A DNA stretch of 15,784 nt from an uncultured Sphingobium sp. (lineage in GTDB: Bacteria > Pseudomonadota > Alphaproteobacteria > Sphingomonadales > Sphingomonadaceae), in assembly GCA_913773715.1 (NCBI GenBank), contig CAJYHD010000089.1, forward strand, positions 1-15,784. The letters are read 5' to 3'. Below are positions 1 to 8,040 of this stretch, in pieces. The notes under the pieces were generated by a model that was not told the origin of the DNA, did not search any database, and saw only the letters and a list, made by a program, of their open reading frames with translations. Made by a program: the position numbers and the translations under genes. The first letter of the stretch is position 1; each line of letters starts with the position of its first letter.

Positions 1-537
1 CTGCTCGAGGGGCATTTCATTTTGTCGTCGGGACGCCGCAGCGCCAATTATCTGCAATGCGCCCGCGTCTTGATGAACGCCGAACGCGCCGGAAAGCTCG
101 CGCGCGCCGTCGTCCAGAAACTCCCACGCGAATTGCGGCAGGAAATCGATCTGGTCGTATCGCCCGCTATGGGCGGCCTCATAATTGGCCATGAAGTCGG
201 GCGCGCGCTCGACAAGGATGCGATCTTCCTCGAACGCCCCGAGGGCGTGTTCGAACTGCGCCGGGGCTTCGCCATCACGCCGGGCCAGAAAGTCCTGATG
301 GTCGAGGATGTCGTCACCACGGGCCTTTCGTCCCGACAGGCGATCGAGGCCGTGGAAAAGGAAGGCGGCATCGTCATCGCCGAAGCCGCGCTGGTCGATC
401 GGTCGGCGGGCGAGGTCGATCTGGGCGTCCCCTTCTACCCGCTCGTCAGCATCAATTTCCCGGTCTATGATGCCGACGCCGTTCCGCCCGAACTCGCCGC
501 CGTCCCGGCGGTGAAGCCCGGCAGCCGAAAGCAGTAG
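1..537 (+). CDS. pyrE: Orotate phosphoribosyltransferase, 5' end missing
   Basis: The enzyme joins orotate to PRPP to give orotidine 5'-phosphate in pyrimidine synthesis in the cytoplasm. The frame is open from base 1 and reads [20 protein letters not shown], the usual N-terminal substrate region of short alphaproteobacterial PyrE, so the gene starts upstream; about 10-20 residues are probably missing. An in-frame TTG at 22 lies inside this conserved stretch and is not the start. The PRPP-binding loop MVEDVVTTG is at bases 298-324, and SPAMGG upstream is also typical. The TAG stop is 17 bases before pdxJ, so co-transcription with pdxJ-acpS-lepB is likely. Identification is firm; only the start is unknown. 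Confidence 0.95.
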   Translation: MLEGHFILSSGRRSANYLQCARVLMNAERAGKLARAVVQKLPRELRQEIDLVVSPAMGGLIIGHEVGRALDKDAIFLERPEGVFELRRGFAITPGQKVLMVEDVVTTGLSSRQAIEAVEKEGGIVIAEAALVDRSAGEVDLGVPFYPLVSINFPVYDADAVPPELAAVPAVKPGSRKQ

Positions 538-554
538 TCCGAAAGCAACAGACC

Positions 555-1295
555 ATGCCGCATGCCGCCGCCGACATTCTCCGCCTTGGCGTCAACATCG
601 ATCATGTCGCGACGATCCGTAACGCGCGCGGTGGCGATCATCCCAATCCGGTGAAGGCGGCGCTGCTCGCGGTGAAGGCAGGCGCGAACGGCATCACGGC
701 GCATCTCCGCGAGGATCGCCGCCATATCCGCGACGAGGATATCGCCATGCTGATGGCGGCGCTCGACGTGCCGCTCAATCTGGAGATGGCGGCGACGCAG
801 GAAATGCTGGGCATCGCCCTCAAGCATAAGCCGCATGCCGCATGCATCGTGCCGGAAAAGCGTGAGGAGCGCACGACCGAGGGCGGCCTCGACGCTGCCG
901 GACAGATCGAAGCCTTGACCCCGATCGTCGCAGCCTTGGGCGAGGCGGGCATCCGCGTCAGCCTGTTTATCGAGGCCGATCCCGCGCAAATCGAGGCGGC
1001 GATTCGGCTCGGCGCGCCGGTGGTCGAATTTCACACCGGCGCCTACGCCCATCTGTCCGGCGAGGCGCGCGCGGCGGAACTGCGGCGGATCGCCGATGCG
1101 GCAGCGCTGGCCGCGAAGAACGGCATCGAGCCGCATGCGGGCCACGGCCTCACTTTCGACAATGTCGCGCCGATCGCCGCCATTCCGCAGATCGCCGAAC
1201 TCAATATCGGTCACTTCCTGATCGGCGAAGCGATTTTCGGCGGGCTGGAGGGCAGCATCCGCGAAATGCGGCGGCAGATGGATTTGGCGCGCTGA
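555..1295 (+). CDS. pdxJ: Pyridoxine 5'-phosphate synthase
   Basis: PdxJ condenses 1-deoxyxylulose 5-phosphate with 3-amino-2-oxopropyl phosphate to pyridoxine 5'-phosphate, the last ring-forming step of DXP-dependent vitamin B6 synthesis. The 246-residue protein has the normal length and all family signatures: [16 protein letters not shown] (12-27), [11 protein letters not shown] (48-58), NLEMAAT (75-81), [14 protein letters not shown] (98-111), EFHTGAYA (158-165) and [10 protein letters not shown] (194-203). Likely catalytic residues by analogy with the E. coli enzyme are His50, Glu77 and one of the histidines at 194/197. No strong Shine-Dalgarno is seen before the ATG, which suits translation following pyrE. 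Its TGA shares one base with the acpS start (TGATG), indicating translational coupling. Confidence 0.97.
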   Translation: MPHAAADILRLGVNIDHVATIRNARGGDHPNPVKAALLAVKAGANGITAHLREDRRHIRDEDIAMLMAALDVPLNLEMAATQEMLGIALKHKPHAACIVPEKREERTTEGGLDAAGQIEALTPIVAALGEAGIRVSLFIEADPAQIEAAIRLGAPVVEFHTGAYAHLSGEARAAELRRIADAAALAAKNGIEPHAGHGLTFDNVAPIAAIPQIAELNIGHFLIGEAIFGGLEGSIREMRRQMDLAR

Positions 1296-1696
1296 TGATC
1301 ATCGGCCTAGGCTCCGACCTCTGCAATATCGAGCGGATCCGGAATTCGCTCGACCGCTTCGGCGATCGCTTCATGCAGCGTGTCTTCACCGACGTCGAAC
1401 AGGCCAAGGCCAATCGCCGTCCCTTCACCAAGGCTGGGACGCTTGCCAAGCGCTTCGCCGCGAAGGAGGCCTTTTCCAAGGCGGTCGGCACCGGCTTCAA
1501 GGCAGGCGTTTTCATGAAGGATATCGGCGTCGTCAACGCGCCATCGGGCGCGCCGACGCTAGCGCTGACCGGCGGGGCGCTGGACCGGCTGAACACGCTG
1601 GTCCCGGCGGGACACAAGCCCGTCATTCACCTGACGCTCACCGACGATCATCCATGGGCGCAGGCCTTCGTCATCATCGAGGCAATGCCGCTTTGA
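1295..1696 (+). CDS. acpS: Holo-[acyl-carrier-protein] synthase
   Basis: AcpS moves the 4'-phosphopantetheine arm from coenzyme A to a serine of acyl carrier protein, activating ACP for fatty acid synthesis. The 133-residue product has the standard length of this trimeric cytoplasmic enzyme. The N-terminal [14 protein letters not shown] contains the Mg-binding Asp8, and [14 protein letters not shown] contains the second metal ligand Glu58. The start ATG overlaps the pdxJ stop by one base, so the two are translationally coupled. pdxJ-acpS-lepB is a common alphaproteobacterial order. Stop is TGA at 1694-1696. Confidence 0.96.
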   Translation: MIIGLGSDLCNIERIRNSLDRFGDRFMQRVFTDVEQAKANRRPFTKAGTLAKRFAAKEAFSKAVGTGFKAGVFMKDIGVVNAPSGAPTLALTGGALDRLNTLVPAGHKPVIHLTLTDDHPWAQAFVIIEAMPL

Positions 1697-1731
1697 CCCC
1701 GGACCCGGACGCCTCCAAGGAAAGCCAGCCC

Positions 1732-2598
1732 ATGACGGCACTCGACACGCGCGCAGAGCATCCAGCGTCCGCAGCGGAGTCATCTTCGGTCAACTGGCTG
1801 CATGAGGTGAAGAGCATCGTGCTGCTGATCCTCGCCGTGCTGGCGTTCCACAGCTTCGTCGCCAAGCCCTTCTATATTCCGTCCGAATCGATGATGCCGG
1901 TGCTGCTGACGGGAGACAGGCTGGTGGTGAGCAAATTCCCCTATGGCTGGTCCTATGTGTCGCCCAGCTTCCACCCGCTGCCCTTCCTGAAAGGCCGCAT
2001 CTTCGGTCACCTGCCGGAGCGCGGCGACATCGTCATCGTCTCGCCTCAGAACAAGCGCGAGGATTATATCAAGCGCGTGATCGGCCTCCCCGGCGACATC
2101 ATCGAGGTGCGCGGCGGGCAGGTGATCCTGAACGGTGATCCGGTGCCGCAGAAAGTTCTGAAGCCTATCCGCATCCCTGTCGACGGCAACGCGCCCTGCT
2201 CGCCGATGCAGTTCCCCGGCGCGCTCGTCACCGATGCCGACGGCCAAGCCTATTGCGAGTTGCCCGTTCGACAGGAAGTGCTGCCGAACGGCAAGACCTA
2301 TTTGACGATCGATATGGGGCCGAGCGCGCTTGACTGGTATGGGCCGGTGCGCGTGCCCAAGGATCATGTGTTCCTGATGGGCGACAATCGCGACAACAGC
2401 GCCGATAGCCGGGCGCCGCTGGATGAAAACGGCCTCGGTGGACCCGTGCCGTGGGAAGCGATCGGCGGGCGCGCCGAATTCATCACTTTCTCGCTGGATG
2501 GTGATGCGACCTGGAATCCGATGAGCTGGCTCCACGCCTTCCGCAGCGGCCGGGCGGGCAACAGTCTGCGCCCCGCCGTTACGGAACCGCCTCGCTAG
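1732..2598 (+). CDS. lepB: Signal peptidase I
   Basis: This membrane serine protease with a Ser-Lys dyad removes signal peptides from secreted proteins on the periplasmic side. In the 288-residue protein a hydrophobic segment at about 27-44 anchors the N-terminus, followed by box B IPSESMMP (49-56, nucleophile Ser53), EDYIKRVIGLPGD (110-122, general base Lys114) and box E MGDNRDNSADSR (216-227). ATG 1732 was chosen because AAGGA (1717-1721) precedes it at a workable distance and the protein then begins with a short polar tail before the membrane helix; a longer reading from 1654 would overlap acpS by 43 bases. It lies 35 bases after acpS and ends before a strong terminator, closing the operon. 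Cys156 and Cys175 are two cysteines in the insert region and could pair in the periplasm (inference). Confidence 0.95.
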   Translation: MTALDTRAEHPASAAESSSVNWLHEVKSIVLLILAVLAFHSFVAKPFYIPSESMMPVLLTGDRLVVSKFPYGWSYVSPSFHPLPFLKGRIFGHLPERGDIVIVSPQNKREDYIKRVIGLPGDIIEVRGGQVILNGDPVPQKVLKPIRIPVDGNAPCSPMQFPGALVTDADGQAYCELPVRQEVLPNGKTYLTIDMGPSALDWYGPVRVPKDHVFLMGDNRDNSADSRAPLDENGLGGPVPWEAIGGRAEFITFSLDGDATWNPMSWLHAFRSGRAGNSLRPAVTEPPR

Positions 2599-2620
2599 AC
2601 GCTACACCGAGCGGGCAAAG

Positions 2621-2648
2621 AAAAAGGGCCGGTTTCCCGGCCCTTTTT
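2621..2648. terminator. Bidirectional intrinsic terminator between lepB and the FKBP gene
   Basis: A perfect 12-bp inverted repeat: AAAAAGGGCCGG (2621-2632) pairs with CCGGCCCTTTTT (2637-2648) around a TTTC loop. The GC core is flanked by five A's on one side and five T's on the other, so it gives a hairpin with a U tract on either strand. It begins 22 bases after the lepB stop and ends 20 bases after the FKBP stop on the other strand, so it can end both converging transcripts. Confidence 0.93.
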
Positions 2649-2668
2649 GCATTCTGGCTTTGCGCGGA

Positions 2669-3229
2669 TCAGTTGCCCGGCTGCGGCGGGACCATCCCAC
2701 CCTGCTGCATCTGCTGCTGAAGCTGCATCAATTCCGCGCGCGACTTGAAGTCGTGCAGGGTGACGTCGAACACCAGCACCGATCCAGCCGGGATCGGACC
2801 CGCTGCCTGTTCGCCATAGCCAAGCTGCGGCGGAATCCACAGGCGGTACTTGCCGCCCTTCTTCATCTTCTGAAGGCCTTCGGAGAAACCGGGTACAACA
2901 CCATCGACCGGCATCGGCGCCTGCGGATTCTCGTCGAACACCGTGCCGTCGAGCAGCGTGCCCTTATAGCCGACCAGCGCCACGTCCGTCGTCGTCGGGC
3001 TGGGACCCGTGCCTTCCGCCAGGACCTTGTACTGAAGGCCCGATTCGGTCGTCACCACGCCATCGGCATGGCCGTTCTTCACCAGAAACGCAGCTGGCGA
3101 CGGCTCGACATGCTGCTGCCCCGCCCAGGCGAGACCGCCTGCGGCCAAAGCGACTGCGGCGACGCCGATCCAGAGCCGCGTCAGCGACCCCTTGGCGATA
3201 GGACGAAGGGGAACGGCTGTCGTGGACAT
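2669..3229 (-). CDS. Membrane-anchored FKBP-type peptidyl-prolyl cis-trans isomerase
   Basis: A predicted folding helper that catalyses proline cis-trans isomerisation, probably in the periplasm. The 186-residue protein has a short basic N-terminus and a hydrophobic helix at about 19-37 (an uncleaved anchor or a signal peptide), a linker, then an FKBP domain at about 82-162. Recognisable pocket residues are Tyr88 in VGYKG, Phe98-Asp99 in TVFDE, VVPGF (111-115), WIPPQLGYGE (131-140) and IPAGSVLVFDV (146-156). The C-terminal tail, about 165-186, is rich in Gln, Met and Pro and looks unstructured. It is a one-domain FKBP without the dimerisation region of FkpA/Mip proteins. It lies 82 bases downstream of rpsU on the same strand with no clear terminator between, so they may share a transcript. 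Confidence 0.93.
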   Translation of the reverse strand: MSTTAVPLRPIAKGSLTRLWIGVAAVALAAGGLAWAGQQHVEPSPAAFLVKNGHADGVVTTESGLQYKVLAEGTGPSPTTTDVALVGYKGTLLDGTVFDENPQAPMPVDGVVPGFSEGLQKMKKGGKYRLWIPPQLGYGEQAAGPIPAGSVLVFDVTLHDFKSRAELMQLQQQMQQGGMVPPQPGN

Positions 3230-3311
3230 GGCGATATGCTCTCGCTGTCAGGTATGCAGAAATTCAAGCTCGGAGCGGGAGGCATCATCCGCCCGCCCAG
3301 AACGGCAATCC

Positions 3312-3518
3312 TTAACGGACGCCGTCGCGCTCGGCGCGCTTGCGCTCCATCTTGCGCGCGCGGCGGACAGCAGCGGCCTTTTCACGGGCGCGCTTTTCCG
3401 ACGGCTTTTCGTAATGACGACGAAGCTTCATCTCGCGATACACGCCTTCACGCTGCAGCTTCTTCTTGAGCGCCCGCAGCGCCTGGTCGACATTGTTATC
3501 GCGAACGATGATTTGCAT
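3312..3518 (-). CDS. rpsU: 30S ribosomal protein S21
   Basis: A 68-residue small-subunit protein involved in translation initiation. It starts [20 protein letters not shown] and continues with the basic, arginine- and lysine-rich helices typical of bS21, including [16 protein letters not shown] (28-43). The reverse-strand frame stays open for 137 more codons upstream, but ATG 3518 gives the exact family N-terminus and has GGAGA upstream (spacing somewhat long, about 11-12 bases); the extension is an open-frame artefact of GC-rich DNA. Its usual neighbours in enterobacteria (dnaG, rpoD) are absent; the FKBP gene follows instead. Confidence 0.95.
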   Translation of the reverse strand: MQIIVRDNNVDQALRALKKKLQREGVYREMKLRRHYEKPSEKRAREKAAAVRRARKMERKRAERDGVR

Positions 3519-3553
3519 AAGTCCGTCAGTCTCCAATCGAAAACGCCTGGGTC

Positions 3554-3578
3554 GTCGGGATTGAACATCCGCCCCGAC
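3554..3578 (-). other. Possible leader hairpin of rpsU
   Basis: In the 225-base intergenic region between rpsU and the divergent aldolase gene, GTCGGG (3554-3559) can pair with CCCGAC (3573-3578) across a 13-base loop, about 35 bases upstream of the rpsU start. Such leader structures often control ribosomal protein genes, but six base pairs in GC-rich DNA is weak evidence. I see no convincing promoter boxes for either gene and nothing else recognisable in 3519-3743. Confidence 0.25.
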
Positions 3579-3743
3579 AGGCCAAACGAATAGCAAAGCC
3601 AGTGAGTCGTCGCAGGTCACCCTGCGCCGTGTGGGGCGCGCCCTAACAGCAGAGTCGCGCAAATTCAACCCAAAAGCCCGCCCGCTCGACAAAGCGAGGC
3701 AGGACGGCAATACTGGCGCGCATGTAAATAAGAGAGGATAGTC

Positions 3744-4502
3744 ATGGCAACCGCCGCGAAAAGGCCCGATATGTCGCCTGCGGAATGGGGCGCGCGTCAG
3801 CAACTGGCAGCCTGTTACCGCGTGTTCGATCACCTCGGATGGTCGGAACTGATCTACAACCACATCACCCTGCGCGTGCCGGACGAGGCAAACGCGTTTC
3901 TTATCAACCCGTTCGGCCTGAGCTATCATGAGGTAAAGGCGTCAAACCTCGTCAAGATCGACATTGATGGTCAGGTTCTGGACGGCAGCGCATGGCCGGT
4001 AAACAAAGCAGGCTTCACGCAGCACAGCGTCTTTCACCGCCACCTGCCCGACGCGCATTGCATCATGCACACGCATACCACGGCGGGAACGGCGGTCAGC
4101 GCGACGGCGGAAGGATTGCGGCCGATCAGCTTCTACGCCGCCGCCTTCGCCGGGCAGATCGCCTATCATGATTTCGAGGGCGTGACGATCCGCCCGGAGG
4201 AAGGCGATCGGTTGATCACGAACCTTGGCGACAAGCGCGTCATGATGCTCCGCAACCACGGTACGCTCGTGATGGCATCGACCCTGCCCGAAGCGTTTCA
4301 GAAGCAATGGCTGCTCCAGAGGGCCTGCGAGATTCAGGTAGCGACCGGCAGCGCAGGAAAGCCAATGGACATCCCGCCGGAGGTCATAGCCGTGCATCAG
4401 CGTGATCTCGGCGCGATGCAATCGCCGGTCGGCCCCGGCGTGCCGGACTTCGGCGCCATCGTGCGCGTCATCGATCGCATCGACCCTAGTTGGCGCGAAT
4501 AG
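3744..4502 (+). CDS. Class II aldolase/adducin-family protein
   Basis: A metal-dependent enzyme fold (L-fuculose-phosphate aldolase/RhaD/AraD and adducin head family) acting on small sugar-like substrates or used as a non-catalytic domain. The 252-residue protein has NHITLRVP (39-46), [20 protein letters not shown] (54-73), the metal pair His109 and His111 in MHTHTTAG, and a further ligand His172 in RNHGTL. The INPFGL and RNHGT forms are typical of the adducin-like branch often annotated only at family level. The exact substrate cannot be read from sequence. AGAGAGGAT just upstream is a good ribosome binding site for ATG 3744. It is transcribed away from rpsU and is followed by a possible weak terminator, so it is probably a single-gene unit. 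Confidence 0.9.
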   Translation: MATAAKRPDMSPAEWGARQQLAACYRVFDHLGWSELIYNHITLRVPDEANAFLINPFGLSYHEVKASNLVKIDIDGQVLDGSAWPVNKAGFTQHSVFHRHLPDAHCIMHTHTTAGTAVSATAEGLRPISFYAAAFAGQIAYHDFEGVTIRPEEGDRLITNLGDKRVMMLRNHGTLVMASTLPEAFQKQWLLQRACEIQVATGSAGKPMDIPPEVIAVHQRDLGAMQSPVGPGVPDFGAIVRVIDRIDPSWRE

Positions 4503-4507
4503 GATTA

Positions 4508-4526
4508 AGTGAGAAAACCGCTCACT
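4508..4526 (+). terminator. Possible weak terminator after the aldolase-family gene
   Basis: AGTGAG (4508-4513) and CTCACT (4521-4526) form a 6-bp stem with a 7-base loop, five bases after the stop codon, followed by the T-rich stretch GTTTCCATTTC. Stem and tail are both weaker than at the lepB terminator, so this is tentative. Confidence 0.4.
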
Positions 4527-4609
4527 GTTTCCATTTCAAGTCATTTCTCCTTCCTCACAGACGCTGGCATCAGATGTCCATCCAGCGCGATGCAGGGGGA
4601 GGAACGAAA

Positions 4610-4777
4610 ATGAACGGGAATAATCGGATGTTTGTTCAGGGACATGCGCGCACGCTGACGCTGACTGACACGGCTGGCGGGCCGATCCCGGCCCTGCCGC
4701 TGGCCTTTGGGTTGAGCGCCATGCTGTGGGTAGCGGTACTTGCAGCAGTCCAGCATTATCTCGGCAGCCTTACTTAA
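4610..4777 (+). CDS. Small single-pass membrane protein, unknown function (55 aa)
   Basis: I do not recognise the family. The frame is open from 4490, but ATG 4610 is preceded by GGGGGAGGAA (4595-4604), one of the strongest Shine-Dalgarno sequences in the window, giving a 55-residue protein. It has a polar N-terminus (MNGNNRMFVQGHARTLTLTD), then one hydrophobic helix from about residue 26 to 51 with a Trp in the middle, and a short polar end. No cysteine, lipobox or clear signal cleavage site is present. It lies between the aldolase-family gene and a perfect 12-bp hairpin, upstream of the sensor kinase on the same strand. It could be a small partner or regulator of a membrane sensor, or an independent small protein; only the location supports the former. 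Confidence 0.65.
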   Translation: MNGNNRMFVQGHARTLTLTDTAGGPIPALPLAFGLSAMLWVAVLAAVQHYLGSLT

Positions 4778-4796
4778 GTTAGGCGCAGTCGTTTGC

Positions 4797-4827
4797 GGTC
4801 GCGCAAGGTGCTTGCCCTTGCGCGACC
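4797..4827 (+). terminator. Perfect 12-bp hairpin: terminator or attenuator before the sensor kinase
   Basis: GGTCGCGCAAGG (4797-4808) is the exact reverse complement of CCTTGCGCGACC (4816-4827), with a 7-base loop. It follows the stop codon of the small membrane protein by 19 bases and is followed by GATCTTTC, a poor U tract. The kinase ribosome binding site lies only 11 bases downstream. It may end the small-gene transcript, partly attenuate read-through into the kinase gene, or protect a 3' end. Confidence 0.7.
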
Positions 4828-4846
4828 GATCTTTCATGAGGACGCC

Positions 4847-6721
4847 ATGCCGGCCATGCGTCCCGACAAGTCCCTGCTTCTGTTGTTCGTCGCTTTCCTG
4901 ACCATATTGGTCGCGGCAGGAGGCACCTATTGGCTTTACCAGACCCAACAAAGCCAGACCCAATGGGTCACCCATACGCTGCGGATCGAAAGCAGGCTTT
5001 CGACGCTTCAATCGCAGGTTCAGGCTGCCGAGAGCGCGCAGCGCGGATATCTTCTGGCGCGGGAGAGCGAATTTCTCGTTCCCTATACCGACGTGCGCAA
5101 CCAGTGGCTGGAGGGTATCGTCGGTCTGCGCCATGATGTGCGCGACAATCCCGTGCAGGCGCAGGATGCCGAAACGCTCGCCATTCTGATCGGACGGCGG
5201 CTCGACCTGATGCAGGAAGGCATCGATCGGCAGCGCGCGGGCGGCCGGGTCGATGGCGTGCGGCTGGCGCGCGGCTACAAGCTCATGTCCAGGATCGTCA
5301 CCCTGATCGACCGGATGAAACGCCGCGAGGAAGCCCTGCTTCGCAAGCGGAGCGTAGATGCCGCGCGTCTCAGCACGCTGGTGTCCAGCGGTATGGCCGT
5401 GAGCGCGGGTCTCATCATCCTACTGGGCTTCATGGCGCTACGCACCGCACTCCGGCGCGTGGTGGAGGCGACCGAGGCAGGTCGGGCCTTGAGCGATGCC
5501 AATGATCGCCTGATCTCCGAAGGACTGGAGCGAGAGGTCGCACAGGCACAGCTCCGTCAGGTGCAGAAAATGGAATCGATCGGCCAGCTGACCGGCGGCA
5601 TCGCGCACGACTTCAACAATATGCTCGCGATCGTCATCGGATCGCTCGACATGGTGCGGCGGCGCGTCGGCGACAATGGCGACGGGCGCGTCATCAAGGG
5701 GATCGATAATGCGATCGAAGGGGCAGAGCGCGCCGCGCAGCTGACTTCGCGCCTGCTCGCTTTTTCCCGGCAGCAGCCGCTCGAACCCAAGGCGACCGAT
5801 CTCAACAAGCTGGTCGGCGGCATGTCCGAGCTTTTGCGGCGGACGATCGGCGAGGATGTGCGGGTCGAGACGGTGCTGGCAGGCGGCCTGTGGCGCGCGA
5901 ATATCGACGCGAACCAACTCGAAAACGCGATTCTAAACCTTTGCGTCAACGCGCGGGACGCCATGCCGGGCGGCGGGCGCGTGACGATCGAGACGGCGAA
6001 CGCCCATCTAGACGACGCCTATTGCGCCGCCCATGACGAAGTGTCGGCGGGTCAATATGTCCTCGTCTCGGTAACCGACACCGGCACCGGCATGCCGCCC
6101 GAGATCGTGGAGCGCGCCTTCGAACCCTTCTTCACGACCAAGGGCGTGGGCAAGGGGACGGGACTGGGCCTCAGCCAGGTCTTCGGCTTCGTCAAGCAGT
6201 CGCGCGGGCACGTCAAAATCTATTCGGAACTGAGCCAGGGCACGATCATCAAGATCTACCTGCCGCGTCATTATGGTGACGATGCGCAGAGCGGCTTTGC
6301 CGCCCCGCTGGCCGACAGCCTGCCCCGCGCCAAGGCAGACGAGATCATTCTGGTCGTCGAGGATGAGGACCGCGTGCGCCACATGTCGGTCGATGCGTTG
6401 CGCGAACTGGGCTACACCGTCGTACAGGCGTCGGACGGCGAACAGGCGCTGTCACTGCTGACGATCCAGCCACGCATCGACATGCTGTTCACCGACATCG
6501 TCATGCCCGGCATCAACGGCCGCATTCTCGCCGACCGCGCGCGCGAAAGCCGCCCCGACCTCAAGGTGCTCTACACCACCGGCTATACGCGCAACGCCAT
6601 CGTCCATAACGGCATGCTCGATCCGGGCGTCGCCTTCCTCGCCAAACCCTTCACGCTCGATCAGTTGGCGGGCAAGGTGCGGCAGGTGCTGGACGAGGAC
6701 GCCCCGACCGCCTCATCCTGA
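4847..6721 (+). CDS. CHASE3-type hybrid sensor histidine kinase with receiver domain
   Basis: An inner-membrane sensor that should autophosphorylate on His and pass the phosphate to its own receiver. From ATG 4847 (GAGGA at 4838-4842; TTG 4793 lies at the upstream hairpin) the protein has 624 residues. TM1 is at about 9-31, a periplasmic helical CHASE3-like domain at about 35-175, TM2 at about 180-200, then a short coiled linker and HisKA with phospho-acceptor His254 in GGIAHDFNN. The HATPase domain has N box [15 protein letters not shown] (363-377), [18 protein letters not shown] and GKGTGLGLS. The receiver (about 500-615) has the acidic pair Glu505/Asp506, phospho-site Asp550 in FTDIVMPG and Lys600 in AKPF. 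All catalytic residues are present. No separate response regulator, HPt protein or output gene is nearby, so the pathway is open. CHASE3 ligands are generally unknown. Confidence 0.93.
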   Translation: MPAMRPDKSLLLLFVAFLTILVAAGGTYWLYQTQQSQTQWVTHTLRIESRLSTLQSQVQAAESAQRGYLLARESEFLVPYTDVRNQWLEGIVGLRHDVRDNPVQAQDAETLAILIGRRLDLMQEGIDRQRAGGRVDGVRLARGYKLMSRIVTLIDRMKRREEALLRKRSVDAARLSTLVSSGMAVSAGLIILLGFMALRTALRRVVEATEAGRALSDANDRLISEGLEREVAQAQLRQVQKMESIGQLTGGIAHDFNNMLAIVIGSLDMVRRRVGDNGDGRVIKGIDNAIEGAERAAQLTSRLLAFSRQQPLEPKATDLNKLVGGMSELLRRTIGEDVRVETVLAGGLWRANIDANQLENAILNLCVNARDAMPGGGRVTIETANAHLDDAYCAAHDEVSAGQYVLVSVTDTGTGMPPEIVERAFEPFFTTKGVGKGTGLGLSQVFGFVKQSRGHVKIYSELSQGTIIKIYLPRHYGDDAQSGFAAPLADSLPRAKADEIILVVEDEDRVRHMSVDALRELGYTVVQASDGEQALSLLTIQPRIDMLFTDIVMPGINGRILADRARESRPDLKVLYTTGYTRNAIVHNGMLDPGVAFLAKPFTLDQLAGKVRQVLDEDAPTASS

Positions 6722-6748
6722 TCGAGATTATGGACAAGCGCGCCTGAT

Positions 6749-6763
6749 GAACATATCAGGAAC
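6749..6763 (+). promoter_or_regulatory. Putative LexA (SOS) box of the radical SAM repair gene
   Basis: The 15-base sequence GAACATATCAGGAAC matches GAAC-N7-GAAC exactly, the reverse complement of GTTC-N7-GTTC, the LexA site known from Alphaproteobacteria such as Rhodobacter, Rhizobium and Caulobacter. It ends 4 bases before ATG 6768 and contains the Shine-Dalgarno AGGAA, so bound LexA would cover the region where transcription and translation begin. An 8-base exact match is expected by chance roughly once in tens of kilobases; finding it directly before a DNA-repair gene is what makes the call credible. LexA itself is not in the window. Confidence 0.72.
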
Positions 6764-6767
6764 GCAT

Positions 6768-8012
6768 ATGGCGCAGATGTCGACCCGTCAAAAGTTGGAG
6801 ATTTTGGCCGATGCCGCCAAATACGACGCGTCCTGCGCCTCGTCCGGCACGGCGAAGCGGGACAGTCGCGGCGGCAAGGGCATCGGATCGACGGAAGGCA
6901 TGGGTATCTGCCACGCCTATGCGCCCGATGGCCGCTGCATTTCCCTGCTCAAGATCCTGCTGACCAACAGCTGCATCTTCGACTGCCATTATTGCATCAA
7001 TCGCAAGTCCAGCGACGTGCGTCGCGCCCGCTTTACGGCAAAGGAAGTGGTGGATCTCACCCTCTCCTTCTACCGCCGCAACTATATCGAAGGCCTGTTC
7101 CTCTCCTCGGGCATCATCCGCTCGTCCGATTATACGATGGAGCAACTGGTTGAAGTGGCGCGCAGCCTGCGCGAGGATCATGATTTTCGCGGCTACATCC
7201 ATCTCAAGACCATTCCCGACGCCGACCCGGAATTGATGCATCAGGCGGGGCTTCATGCCGATCGCCTTTCGATCAATGTCGAGTTACCAACCGAAGGTGG
7301 CCTAAAGCGCCTTGCCCCGGAAAAGGACGGCGCACGGATCGAAGGTGCGATGGGGCGGCTCAAGACCCACATGGACGATGGCAAGGATGCCCGCGCCAAA
7401 TACAAGCATGCGCCGCGTTTCGCGCCCGCCGGGCAATCGACGCAGATGATCGTCGGGGCGGACGGCGCCGACGATCGCGCCATCATCACGCGGGCCAGCG
7501 GCCTTTACGACCGTCATCGCCTGCGCCGTGTCTACTACAGCGCCTTTTCGCCCATTCCTTCGCCCAGCGCGGTGTTGCCGCTCAAGCGCCCGCCCCTCCT
7601 GCGCGAGCATCGCCTCTACCAGTCTGACTGGATGATACGCTTCTACGGCTATGAGGCGCGGGAGATTGCGGCAGCGACCGATACTGTCACGGGTTGCCTG
7701 CCGCTCGATATCGACCCGAAGCTCGCATGGGCACTCAATCATCGCGCCAACTTCCCGGTCGACGTCAATCGCGCTCCACGGGAAGCGCTGCTCCGGGTGC
7801 CGGGTTTGGGCGTTAAGGCGGTCGATCGGATCCTTCTCAGTCGTCGTCATCGGCGCTTGCGGCTGGACGATGTGGGTCGGCTGACCAGTTCGGTGAAGAA
7901 GCTGCGCCCCTTCCTCATCGCGGCGGACTGGCGACCTGTATCGCTCACCGATCGTGCAGATCTTCGCGCAATGGTCGCCCCACCTGCGCAACAACTGGAC
8001 CTTTTCGGCTGA
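6768..8012 (+). CDS. Putative DNA modification/repair radical SAM protein (TIGR03916-type)
   Basis: A radical S-adenosylmethionine enzyme of a family linked to DNA repair because it co-occurs with uracil-DNA-glycosylase-like proteins; the reaction is not established as far as I know. The 414-residue protein begins with the family-typical KLEILADAAKYDASCASSG. The [4Fe-4S]-binding CxxxCxxC is CIFDCHYC with Cys69, Cys73 and Cys76. A TIM-barrel region follows, then a helix-hairpin-helix at about 328-356 (VNRAPREALLRVPGLGVKAV) that should bind DNA. The last seven residues, QQLDLFG, contain the sliding-clamp-binding pentapeptide QLDLF. ATG 6768 was chosen over 6747 because AGGAA (6758-6762) precedes it and the earlier start would place the SOS box inside the gene. 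It lies 46 bases after the kinase gene but probably has its own damage control. Its usual partner, the DUF4130-UdgX fusion, lies 955 bases downstream. Confidence 0.9.
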   Translation: MAQMSTRQKLEILADAAKYDASCASSGTAKRDSRGGKGIGSTEGMGICHAYAPDGRCISLLKILLTNSCIFDCHYCINRKSSDVRRARFTAKEVVDLTLSFYRRNYIEGLFLSSGIIRSSDYTMEQLVEVARSLREDHDFRGYIHLKTIPDADPELMHQAGLHADRLSINVELPTEGGLKRLAPEKDGARIEGAMGRLKTHMDDGKDARAKYKHAPRFAPAGQSTQMIVGADGADDRAIITRASGLYDRHRLRRVYYSAFSPIPSPSAVLPLKRPPLLREHRLYQSDWMIRFYGYEAREIAAATDTVTGCLPLDIDPKLAWALNHRANFPVDVNRAPREALLRVPGLGVKAVDRILLSRRHRRLRLDDVGRLTSSVKKLRPFLIAADWRPVSLTDRADLRAMVAPPAQQLDLFG

Positions 8013-8040
8013 AGTCTGCGTTTTTCTATTGATCGTCCCC

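Noticed and set aside
3241..3305. Terminator between rpsU and the FKBP gene
   Set aside because: Only short, imperfect GC-rich pairings are possible and no T tract follows on the reverse strand.
3519..3929. N-terminal extension of the rpsU frame on the reverse strand
   Set aside because: S21 has a fixed N-terminus, MQIIVRDNN, at 3518; the upstream part is low in recognisable motifs and overlaps the divergent aldolase gene.
4490..4609. Longer version of the 55-residue membrane protein from ATG 4490
   Set aside because: It overlaps the end of the aldolase-family gene and lacks a ribosome binding site, whereas ATG 4610 has GGGGGAGGAA upstream.
4602..4615. GAACGAAAATGAAC near the small membrane protein as a LexA box
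   Set aside because: The spacing is 6 rather than 7 bases, and the site is composed of the ribosome binding site and the first codons.
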